A stretch of 5,950 bases of DNA from Pirellulaceae bacterium (lineage in GTDB: Bacteria; Planctomycetota; Planctomycetia; Pirellulales; Pirellulaceae), in assembly GCA_020846515.1 (NCBI GenBank), contig JADLDX010000918.1, positions 1-5,950 of the forward strand, given 5' to 3'. The position numbers and the translations under genes were made by a program. Positions 1 to 5,950 of this stretch are shown one piece after another. Position 1 is the first letter of the stretch; each line of letters begins with the position of its first letter. A model generated the notes under the pieces. The model worked only from the letters and a program-made list of their open reading frames with translations, did no database searches and was not told the DNA's origin.

Positions 1-799
1 CAATCCACTGTTTCCGCGTGTCATTGTCAATCGCCTGTGGCAGTATCACTTCGGTCACGGACTAGTCGAAACATCCAGCGACTTTGGATTCAACGGAGGC
101 CTGCCCAGTCACCCCGAACTACTCGACGCCTTGGCGGAGCAATTGATCGCTAACGACTATCAATTAAAGGCACTACAGCGTGCGCTCGTCACCTCGGAAA
201 CCTATCGTCAGTCATCGGACTCGAATGCTGCAGCAGTCAAGATTGATGCCGGCAATCGATGGCTGTGGCGTATGTCTCCGACAAGGCTGGACGCCGAAAC
301 GTTGCGGGATGCCATGTTGCTGATGACGAATCGGCTGGATAAACAAGTCGGCGGTCGCGGCTATCGCGATATGCGACACTTTTTCTACAAGGGCAGCAAC
401 TTTTACGAATCCATCGTCGAGACTGGCAGCGAAGCGCGTCGCCGCACGATCTATCGCTTTATTCCCCGCGGTGGCAACAACGCCTTTCTAACAACCTTCG
501 ATTGCCCAGATCCCTCGGCCACCACTCCGCGTCGAGCGGTCACAACCACACCACTTCAGGCCTTAGCACTGCTGAACAATCCGTTTACATTTGAAATGTC
601 CGACGCCCTGGCTGAACGCATCAAAACGCAAGTTGGCGAAAATCAGCCACAGCAAATTGAATTGGCATACTTGATCGTTTTCAATCGTCCAGCCAATGAC
701 GACGAGATCCAGCGCTGCCAAGCATTTGTTCAGCAACACGACCTGCCCGCCCTGTGCCGTATTCTCTTGAACAGCAACGAATTCTTGTACGTTCGATAG
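1..799 (+). CDS. DUF1553 (PSD1) domain protein, C-terminal part, 5' end outside window
   Basis: The reading frame is open from base 2 and ends at TAG 797-799, giving 265 visible residues; the start lies left of the window. The first codons read NPLFPRVIVNRLWQYHFG, then a GLVETSSDFG stretch and SHPELLDALA. This is the core signature of the planctomycete PSD1/DUF1553 domain (typical form: RVIVNRxWQxHFGxGLVxTxxDFG, HPELLDWLA). Further family marks follow: SETYRQSS, NRWLWRMSPTRLDAETLRDA, a FDCPDPSATTPRR segment, and TTTPLQALALLNNPF near the end. In this family the domain normally follows a DUF1549 domain and often an N-terminal cytochrome c-like domain (PSCyt1) with an export signal; those parts would lie upstream and cannot be seen. 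A TTG at 131 could be taken as a start, but conserved family sequence in the same frame precedes it. The biochemical function is unknown. A DUF1501 gene follows on the same strand, the usual partner. Confidence 0.93.
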   Translation, partial: NPLFPRVIVNRLWQYHFGHGLVETSSDFGFNGGLPSHPELLDALAEQLIANDYQLKALQRALVTSETYRQSSDSNAAAVKIDAGNRWLWRMSPTRLDAETLRDAMLLMTNRLDKQVGGRGYRDMRHFFYKGSNFYESIVETGSEARRRTIYRFIPRGGNNAFLTTFDCPDPSATTPRRAVTTTPLQALALLNNPFTFEMSDALAERIKTQVGENQPQQIELAYLIVFNRPANDDEIQRCQAFVQQHDLPALCRILLNSNEFLYVR

Positions 800-820
800 C
801 CTGCTTGCGACCAGAATTTA

Positions 821-859
821 CCAGCACAGTTTGCCAGCACAGTTTGCCAGCACAGCTTG
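821..859. repeat. Three tandem copies of a 13-base unit in the intergenic gap
   Basis: The unit CCAGCACAGTTTG occurs at 821-833 and 834-846 without change and at 847-859 with one T-to-C change (CCAGCACAGCTTG). The array begins 21 bases after the DUF1553 stop and ends 73 bases before the ATG chosen for the DUF1501 gene. The unit length is not a multiple of three and the unit is not an inverted repeat, so neither a coding repeat nor a hairpin is implied. It may be a small slippage-type minisatellite or direct repeats bound by a regulator; the sequence does not decide between these. Confidence 0.85.
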
Positions 860-932
860 TAATTTGAGTTTGTGGATTCAGACAGAGCCACCATTGCTAA
901 CGGTCAATCCTCGAAAAACTAAGTCTATCGCC

Positions 933-2393
933 ATGCAACCATCCATTGACCGACGCAGCCTGCTGAACTTTGCCGGTTCATCGCTGACCGGCACGGCGCT
1001 CGCATCGCTACTGATACGTGAGCGTTGCGCGTTAGCAGACTCTAGCGCAGCCAGCCTTCCTGGCCATGTTCCGGGTGAGGTAACGGGTATACCGCATCAT
1101 GCGCCCAAAGCCAAACGTGTCATTCATCTCTGTTTGTGCGGAGGGGTCAGTCAAATCGACACATTTGACTACAAACCCGAGTTGGCCAGGTTTCATGGAA
1201 AGGCCCTGCAGTCGGCCGAGAAGCCAGCCACGTTCTTCGACAAGATTGGCTTGTTGCGCATGAACGATTGGGCGTTTAAGCAGCGAGGTCAAAGTGGCTT
1301 GTGGGTCTCCGATCTGTTTCCGCATTTGGCCAGTGTCGCGGATGAATTGACGATCATTCGTTCCATGGTTGCCGATTCGGCCAATCATACTCCCGCAACG
1401 TTCGAAGAAAATTCAGGTTTTCGGTTGAACGGTTTTCCGGTCATGGGTTCGTGGGTGTCGTACGGTCTGGGTTGTGAGACAGACGAACTGCCATCCTACG
1501 TGGTCTTGCCCGACGCGCGTGGTCTGCCGGCTGGTGGATCCATCAATTGGTCGAATGGCTTTTTGCCTGCGCAGCATCAAGGTGTCGCGTTTCAGACCAA
1601 GGGATCTGTGATACAAGATTTGTTTCCAGCACGCCATCAATCGGCCAAGCGTGACGCCGACAGTCGCCAGTTGTTGGCTGAATTGAATCAGCAGCACTTG
1701 GAACGTAACGGACTGGAAGATGCGCTGGTGGCGCGCATGCGTAGTTACGAACTGGCTGCCAAAATGCAGTTGGCTGTACCGCACGTCACCGATCTTTCTC
1801 AGGAGACCGAGGCGACGCACGAAGCCTATGGGCTAAATCGCGCAGAGACAGAAGATTTTGGACGCCGTTGTCTGCTGACTCGTCGCTTGCTGGAAAGTGG
1901 CGTGCGTTTCGTACAGTTATTTTCCGGTGGGTCGTTTGGGTCGCCACGTATCAATTGGGATGGTCACGAAGATGTCAAGGAGAACCACACGCGTGAAGCT
2001 CTGCGAATGGATCAACCTGTGGCCGCTTTGATTCGTGATTTGCGCCAGCGCGGTATGCTGGATGACACGTTGGTTTTATGTACCTCTGAGTTTGGACGCA
2101 CGCCCTTTGCTCAGTCCGCCGCCGATCAAGTCGGCACGGGTCGCGACCATAACATGTATGGCTTTTCGATCTGGATGGCCGGGGCAGGCTTGAAACATGG
2201 CATTGACTATGGAGCCACCGACGATATCGGTTGGAAAGCCGTGGACAAGCCGGTGCACTGGTATGACTACCACGCAACGGTGCTGCACTTGTTAGGCATT
2301 GATCATGAACGACTAACTTACTATCACAATGGCATCGGACGTCGGCTGACGAACGTTCACGGAGAAGTTCTAAGCCCGATCCTGAATGCGTAG
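933..2393 (+). CDS. DUF1501 domain protein with Tat-like signal
   Basis: This is a complete 486-residue protein. DUF1501 proteins are related to the alkaline phosphatase/sulfatase superfamily, but their reaction is not established. Family marks, numbered from the ATG at 933, are CGGVSQIDTFDYKP at 69-82, LPSYVVLPD around 186-194, NWDGHEDVKENH at 341-352, TSEFGRTP at 384-391, GRDHN at 403-407, YGATDD at 426-431 and YHATVLHLLGIDHERLTY at about 446-463. The Asp, Glu and His residues in these motifs are candidate metal ligands by analogy with the superfamily. The N-terminus carries DRRSLLNFAG followed by a small hydrophobic stretch (residues 6-28), a twin-arginine-type export signal with possible cleavage after ALA at 33-35. 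The ATG at 933 was chosen because it places this signal at the N-terminus. A TTG at 831 in the same frame would add 34 residues translated from the tandem repeat and is unlikely. No clear Shine-Dalgarno sequence precedes the ATG. The gene probably forms an operon with the upstream DUF1553 gene. Confidence 0.92.
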   Translation: MQPSIDRRSLLNFAGSSLTGTALASLLIRERCALADSSAASLPGHVPGEVTGIPHHAPKAKRVIHLCLCGGVSQIDTFDYKPELARFHGKALQSAEKPATFFDKIGLLRMNDWAFKQRGQSGLWVSDLFPHLASVADELTIIRSMVADSANHTPATFEENSGFRLNGFPVMGSWVSYGLGCETDELPSYVVLPDARGLPAGGSINWSNGFLPAQHQGVAFQTKGSVIQDLFPARHQSAKRDADSRQLLAELNQQHLERNGLEDALVARMRSYELAAKMQLAVPHVTDLSQETEATHEAYGLNRAETEDFGRRCLLTRRLLESGVRFVQLFSGGSFGSPRINWDGHEDVKENHTREALRMDQPVAALIRDLRQRGMLDDTLVLCTSEFGRTPFAQSAADQVGTGRDHNMYGFSIWMAGAGLKHGIDYGATDDIGWKAVDKPVHWYDYHATVLHLLGIDHERLTYYHNGIGRRLTNVHGEVLSPILNA

Positions 2394-2415
2394 TTTGCCA
2401 GGTTGCATCCTCCTC

Positions 2416-2421
2416 ACGGAG
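2416..2421 (+). promoter_or_regulatory. Putative ribosome binding site of the cytidine deaminase gene
   Basis: ACGGAG differs by one base from AGGGAG-like Shine-Dalgarno sequences and lies five bases before the ATG at 2427. It supports that ATG over the in-frame TTG at 2403, which has no such element. The match is partial and ribosome binding sites are often weak in this type of genome, so this is only suggestive. Confidence 0.4.
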
Positions 2422-2426
2422 TCGCC

Positions 2427-2837
2427 ATGACAATTGTTTCTGAAGATACTTTGCTGCGACTCATTCAGACTGCGAAAGTCGCCAGTGCGCGGGCCTATGC
2501 ACCCTACAGTAAGTTTCATGTGGGGGCGGTGGTCGTTTCGACCAGTGGCCGCCAGTACAGTGCATGCAACGTCGAGAACGCATCGTATGGACTGGCGTGT
2601 TGTGCCGAACGCAACGCAGTGTTTCAAATGGTCGCTGCCGGCGAACGACAAATTGCTTGCGTGGTCATTTATACGCCGACGGACCGAGTCACCGCGCCCT
2701 GTGGCGCGTGTCGACAGGTCATCAACGAATTCGGCTCGCAATCACGTATCGTCTGCACATGTGAAGCGGAAGAACGCATCGACACGACGCTGGATCAATT
2801 GCTGCCCACGGCGTTTGGGCCGCACAACCTGACGTGA
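2427..2837 (+). CDS. cdd: Cytidine deaminase (homotetrameric type)
   Basis: The 136-residue product is the usual length for the short bacterial cytidine deaminases, which hydrolyse cytidine and deoxycytidine to uridine or deoxyuridine plus ammonia in cytoplasmic pyrimidine salvage. Motifs present are YAPYSKFHVGA at 24-34, the ribose-binding NVENASYG at 48-55, the zinc and catalytic motif CAERNA at 59-64 (Cys59 as ligand, Glu61 as proton shuttle), and PCGACRQ at 91-97 (Cys92 and Cys95 as the other ligands). The C-terminus LLPTAFGPHNL is also typical. All key residues are present, so the enzyme should be active. The ATG at 2427 was chosen because family homology starts just after it and an ACGGAG element at 2416-2421 lies five bases upstream. 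An in-frame TTG at 2403 would add only eight residues without family similarity. The gene starts 33 bases after the DUF1501 stop on the same strand, so co-transcription is likely although the functions look unrelated. The product has eight cysteines, including an extra one (Cys58) beside the zinc ligand. Confidence 0.96.
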   Translation: MTIVSEDTLLRLIQTAKVASARAYAPYSKFHVGAVVVSTSGRQYSACNVENASYGLACCAERNAVFQMVAAGERQIACVVIYTPTDRVTAPCGACRQVINEFGSQSRIVCTCEAEERIDTTLDQLLPTAFGPHNLT

Positions 2838-2852
2838 TGGAACGTTATTCCA
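2838..2852. other. Short inverted repeat between the two convergent stop codons
   Basis: TGGAA (2838-2842) and TTCCA (2848-2852) form a perfect five-base stem around the five-base loop CGTTA. The stem could be lengthened weakly past a bulged A at 2837. It begins directly after the cytidine deaminase stop (2835-2837) and includes the stop of the minus-strand gene (2845-2847). A bidirectional terminator is possible from its position, but the stem is short, AT-containing and not followed by a T-run on either strand. Confidence 0.3.
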
Positions 2853-5800
2853 CGCCGTACAATCCGGCTGGAGTAATCAACTGGCCACCGGCGGTGCCGA
2901 TACGACCGGACGGTAAGAACCGCGGTTCAATGTTAAAGCTGAAGCTGACGTTATCTCGTCCGCTGTCCACATTGACACCCAACTGTACCAAGGCAGATTC
3001 GCCAATACGTGTGAGCGACAAAGACTGTCCGATACTGCCAACTGAACCGAAGTCCCAGGCGGCGCCACCTGCGGCGACCCATTTTTCGTTCAAGCGGTAG
3101 TCGAGATAGCCATTGAGGACGTTGCTGCTGATGGGCCCTTCTAGCGAGAGGATTCCCAGATACGCTTGGCCACGGCCTGGCCGACTGATCATCGCTCCGG
3201 CTGAGACCGCTTTCAGACCTTGTGAAAAGACATCGAAGTATCCGTCCGACAAAAGCGTCAAGCGATCGCCGATGTGATAGCGGAAGTCATAGTTAATGGC
3301 CCCTACGTCTTCGCCGAAGTTATCGCGTTCGGCTTTCGGGTAGTAGATCCAGTCGACATCAAACGAGACGAGATCCACGATGCGCTCGCGCCCCGGATAA
3401 CCACGTTTGGTCTGCAGGCGTTGATTGATTCCGCTGCGCACTTGGACCATGTCATCGACGATCTCCGAACTACTAGCAGTAACGTATCGCTGCATACCTT
3501 GACGTAACGCATAGTTGCGTTCCTCAAAGCGTTCGGGCCGAGCGCCGCCAAAGGTATTAAAAATCATGCGTCGCCGAAAGTGTTCTTGGGCATTGTCGTC
3601 CAGCGGATCGAACAACGGTAGTTGATCGAGATCTTGACTGGAATCGGCATAGAACAATTCGTTCTCGAAACTGACTTTATGCGCGATACCGTTGATATCG
3701 AACAGGCTGCTATTGTACGAAGGATAAGTGCGCCACATGGGCAACGAACTGCGCAGACCACCTTGTCCAGTCAATCTCGTCAGTGGATCTCCAGCCACGT
3801 CTTCACCCCAGTAGCCGGCTTCACCGGAAATAAACGGAGTGAACTTCCAAGCGCCTAGGTTGATAGGCGAACTGAGTTCTTGGCGTGTGATAGCTCGCAC
3901 GCCCTCACTGTTAGTCTCCCACGGCAGAAGCGTAAACTTGGCTGCGTCTTGAGGATCTGTGGGTGTAGTGGCCACGCGTTGGTTGGCATACGCCACACTC
4001 GTTCGCTCACTCCAAGAAAACCACTCCCCCAAGTCTTGTCCCAACCAATAGTGTTCCAGCCGCGGCAGCCATTCGGTTTCGGTGAAAAAATCATTGACTT
4101 GGGTCTGGCCCCAAATGTCGAACATGCGGTTGCCGTTGTAGCTGCGCAATCGCAGGGCAGTGCTTGCGTCCTTCTGTTGGTCCCATTCATTCTCAAAGTA
4201 CTGTTCTTGAAAGTTGCGATCCGTGATGTAGCCAAGTTCGGACCAAAACTCGATGTTCGGTGTCCAATTGCTGCGAAAACGTCCGAGGGCTCGTCCGCGC
4301 ACATCGGCTTCTGGTGTCATCCTTATGCGATCGGCGCCCAGGGTGTCAAAACCATTGTCATTGATGAACCAGGCGTCCAAGCTGCCGTTGGTGGGACCGG
4401 CAAACCAGAAGTTCGGACGGTCCAGCGTGAAGCGCGCACCGCCTGCCAGACCACGCTCGGATAAGTAGTCGGCAGATAGGGTTAGATCTGTGCCTTCAGG
4501 GCCGTCGATACCCAACAGTTGATATGCATCGAACTCTGTGAAAACCTGCGTCCCGAAAATCTGGTCATTCTTGAACTTGACGCTGCTAAGGTAAAAGCTG
4601 GGTTTGTTCAAGTTTGTGGTGAAGATCGGCCAATAGGTAACCGGCAGTCCGCCTAGATACACAAAATTATTGCGACTGGTGGCCTGCATGTTGGTAGGCT
4701 GACCAGCGGCGGGGTATCGACTGTTATCGATGCTGCCTTCGGGACGATTGTCTTCGAACGCTACTTGATCGGCCTGCATCCAGTAGCGAGGGACTCCCAA
4801 CCGGCTGCTGGTGATCGCCGCACCGTAGGCCAAGAAGTTCTGTCGATCGCGTTGCTCGATAACGTCCGCTTTTAAACGGAGCAAACCCTGGTACTGTGGG
4901 ACTGGCGTGAGTATTTCAGCGGAAAGAATCATGCCGTATTCGCTGGAGACGTTGTAATACATTTTTTCAGCGAAGATTTTGCGTTGACCTTGGTTGAGGA
5001 CAATATTGCCTTCCAGGTACAGCTCGATAGGGCGATCGGACAAAGACTCCAGGCCTGTCAGTAACGTAGGTTGAGCGTTGCCGTTGCCGCGTATCCACAT
5101 GACCGCGTTATCCGTTTCGATGCTCACGTTGCCAAAATCGGTCACAGTCCCGTCGGCGGCTCTTACTTGGACGCCGGTAATTGATAGCACCACGCCGCCA
5201 CGAATCGTAGCGATGGTGTCGTTCGACTCAGGACGAGACTGATAGTACACCGTCGGCACACGGCTCATGCTGCGTTGGTTGATGGTTACCAGTTTTGCGC
5301 CCAATGGAGGCTGCGCGACGACTTGAGTGACCGAGTAAGGCACTGCTGCGGCTGGAGGGGGCAGGGGGCGTTGACCGGCGGGATAGGGCAGGCTGCCATC
5401 GTCTGGAATCACCAGCCCGCCAACGGGCAGCGACGTTGAACTGCTACCGCCGGTTGCAGCGGCACCAGGTGTATTCACCCCAGTATCGGCAGGCCATTGA
5501 ACGGCACCTGGTAAAGTTTCGACGGCCTGTGGCAGGTTCAGTTGCAATCCGGCGGCGCCGGGTGAGTTGTTGGCAGGCAATGTATTGGGAGGCAACAAAG
5601 GCGGAGCGCCAGGAGATGTTGGTGAGGCGTATTGTGCTGGTACGACTGCCGAAGCCGGATCACGACTCCAGTCAAGGCGCGGGATGTCCTCGCGCGATGC
5701 CTCCGCACGAACATTCATCTGTACTTCTTGATAGCTGAACAAATGACCCATCCAACGCGCATCGCGCAGCAACTTGCGAGACTCCCAGTCGAGGGTGACG

Positions 5801-5950
5801 TTGCCTTCCATGGTGCAGATGTATTTGCGTGGAATTTGGGGATCGACCGGAGCCGCACGCTCGATCCAGAGGATTAGATCGTCGCAAGTCGCCAGTAGCT
5901 CGCCCTGTCGCAGGGAGCAGTGGCCGCGAAAAGCCACCACCTCATAAGAC
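2845..5950 (-). CDS. lptD: LptD/OstA-like outer-membrane assembly protein, N-terminus outside window
   Basis: The minus-strand frame is open from the right edge to TAA at 2847-2845, giving about 1,034 visible residues; numbering here starts at the GTG at 5940. That GTG is probably not the true start: coding sequence (Ser-Tyr-Glu) continues before it, it falls inside a domain, and no signal peptide follows. The architecture is a first OstA-like segment (about 1-75, with RQGELLATCDDLILWIER and MEGNVTLDW), a Pro/Ala/Gly-rich linker (about 95-212), a second OstA-like segment (about 240-345, with DNAVMWIRG and ELYLEGNIVLNQGQRKIFA), and a connecting part to about 425. From NNFVYLGGLPVTYWPIF (424-440) on, the sequence is rich in alternating aromatic and polar residues, as expected of the LptD beta-barrel. 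LptD inserts lipopolysaccharide into the outer leaflet of the outer membrane with LptE, receiving it from the LptA bridge. The protein is longer than the roughly 780 residues of E. coli LptD. All three visible cysteines (8, 19, 42) are in the first segment. The family call is firm; the exact glycolipid substrate is inferred. Confidence 0.82.
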   Translation of the reverse strand, partial: SYEVVAFRGHCSLRQGELLATCDDLILWIERAAPVDPQIPRKYICTMEGNVTLDWESRKLLRDARWMGHLFSYQEVQMNVRAEASREDIPRLDWSRDPASAVVPAQYASPTSPGAPPLLPPNTLPANNSPGAAGLQLNLPQAVETLPGAVQWPADTGVNTPGAAATGGSSSTSLPVGGLVIPDDGSLPYPAGQRPLPPPAAAVPYSVTQVVAQPPLGAKLVTINQRSMSRVPTVYYQSRPESNDTIATIRGGVVLSITGVQVRAADGTVTDFGNVSIETDNAVMWIRGNGNAQPTLLTGLESLSDRPIELYLEGNIVLNQGQRKIFAEKMYYNVSSEYGMILSAEILTPVPQYQGLLRLKADVIEQRDRQNFLAYGAAITSSRLGVPRYWMQADQVAFEDNRPEGSIDNSRYPAAGQPTNMQATSRNNFVYLGGLPVTYWPIFTTNLNKPSFYLSSVKFKNDQIFGTQVFTEFDAYQLLGIDGPEGTDLTLSADYLSERGLAGGARFTLDRPNFWFAGPTNGSLDAWFINDNGFDTLGADRIRMTPEADVRGRALGRFRSNWTPNIEFWSELGYITDRNFQEQYFENEWDQQKDASTALRLRSYNGNRMFDIWGQTQVNDFFTETEWLPRLEHYWLGQDLGEWFSWSERTSVAYANQRVATTPTDPQDAAKFTLLPWETNSEGVRAITRQELSSPINLGAWKFTPFISGEAGYWGEDVAGDPLTRLTGQGGLRSSLPMWRTYPSYNSSLFDINGIAHKVSFENELFYADSSQDLDQLPLFDPLDDNAQEHFRRRMIFNTFGGARPERFEERNYALRQGMQRYVTASSSEIVDDMVQVRSGINQRLQTKRGYPGRERIVDLVSFDVDWIYYPKAERDNFGEDVGAINYDFRYHIGDRLTLLSDGYFDVFSQGLKAVSAGAMISRPGRGQAYLGILSLEGPISSNVLNGYLDYRLNEKWVAAGGAAWDFGSVGSIGQSLSLTRIGESALVQLGVNVDSGRDNVSFSFNIEPRFLPSGRIGTAGGQLITPAGLYGVE
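5305..5658 (-). other. Proline-rich low-complexity linker within the LptD-like protein
   Basis: This stretch encodes residues of about 95-212 of the minus-strand protein. Around 25 of 118 residues are proline and most of the rest are Ala, Gly, Ser, Leu, Val or Thr, with runs such as GAPPLLPPNTLP and RPLPPPAAAVP. It contains no cysteine and few aromatic residues, so it is probably disordered. It separates the first OstA-like segment from the second and is in frame with both, so it is not a frameshift artefact. Confidence 0.75.

Noticed and set aside
821..859. Tandem repeats as a CRISPR array or attachment site
   Set aside because: The units are 13 bases and directly adjacent with no spacers; no cas, integrase or tRNA gene is nearby.
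831..932. Extended N-terminus of the DUF1501 protein from TTG 831
   Set aside because: The extra 34 residues would be encoded partly by the 13-base tandem repeat, have no family similarity, and would bury the twin-arginine signal.
800..932. A sigma-70-like promoter before the DUF1501 gene
   Set aside because: No pair of -35 and -10 hexamers at normal spacing was convincing; TTGTGG-like and TTGCTAAC-like strings are too weak to call.
1975..2433. Minus-strand open frames opposite the DUF1501 gene and the start of cdd (also 1032-1388 and 1413-1820)
   Set aside because: They are antisense to conserved DUF1501 motifs, their translations are rich in Arg, Cys, Ser and His without domain character, and they have no supporting start signal.
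2434..2832. A second plus-strand frame overlapping cytidine deaminase
   Set aside because: The cytidine deaminase frame carries all catalytic motifs; the shifted frame gives a basic, low-similarity peptide and is a shadow.
3880..4464. A plus-strand open frame of 194 codons opposite the LptD-like gene
   Set aside because: It lies entirely antisense to the well-supported barrel-coding region, its translation shows no recognisable family motif, and similar open frames occur in other frames along this gene, as expected from its codon use.
5464..5513. Inverted pair ACCAGGTG / CACCTGGT within the linker-coding region
   Set aside because: The eight-base arms are about 34 bases apart inside a compositionally biased coding region, so a chance origin from Gly/Pro/Ala codons is more likely than a functional structure.

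Overview
The window looks like a chromosomal segment of a planctomycete, most likely of the Pirellula/Rhodopirellula type. The main reason is a DUF1553 (PSD1) protein followed by a DUF1501 protein, a gene pair strongly expanded in that phylum. Base composition is moderate, and ribosome binding sites are weak or absent, as is common there. An LptD/OstA-type outer-membrane protein points to a Gram-negative (diderm) envelope. The assignment rests on protein motifs only; no 16S or other marker gene is present.

Layout: (1) Positions 1-799, plus strand, hold the C-terminal 265 residues of a DUF1553 protein whose start lies left of the window. (2) Positions 800-932 are a 133-base gap with three tandem copies of a 13-base unit. 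(3) Positions 933-2393, plus strand, encode a complete DUF1501 protein with a twin-arginine-like export signal. (4) After a 33-base gap, positions 2427-2837, plus strand, encode a complete cytidine deaminase. (5) On the minus strand, positions 2845-5950 carry nearly all of a large LptD-like protein. It is convergent with the deaminase, with only 7 bases between the two stop codons, and its N-terminus lies beyond the right edge.

The first two genes probably work together at or outside the cytoplasmic membrane, but the biochemical role of the DUF1553/DUF1501 pair is not established. The deaminase is a housekeeping pyrimidine-salvage enzyme that seems to ride on the same transcript without an obvious functional link. 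The minus-strand gene belongs to an independent transcription unit for outer-membrane biogenesis (lipopolysaccharide or related glycolipid insertion).

No mobile element, RNA gene, CRISPR array or defence system was seen, and I do not see convincing evidence of a previously undescribed system. The most interesting points are the architecture of the LptD-like protein (two OstA-like modules split by a long proline-rich linker, and no cysteine in the barrel), the 13-base tandem repeat, and the very tight convergent junction.
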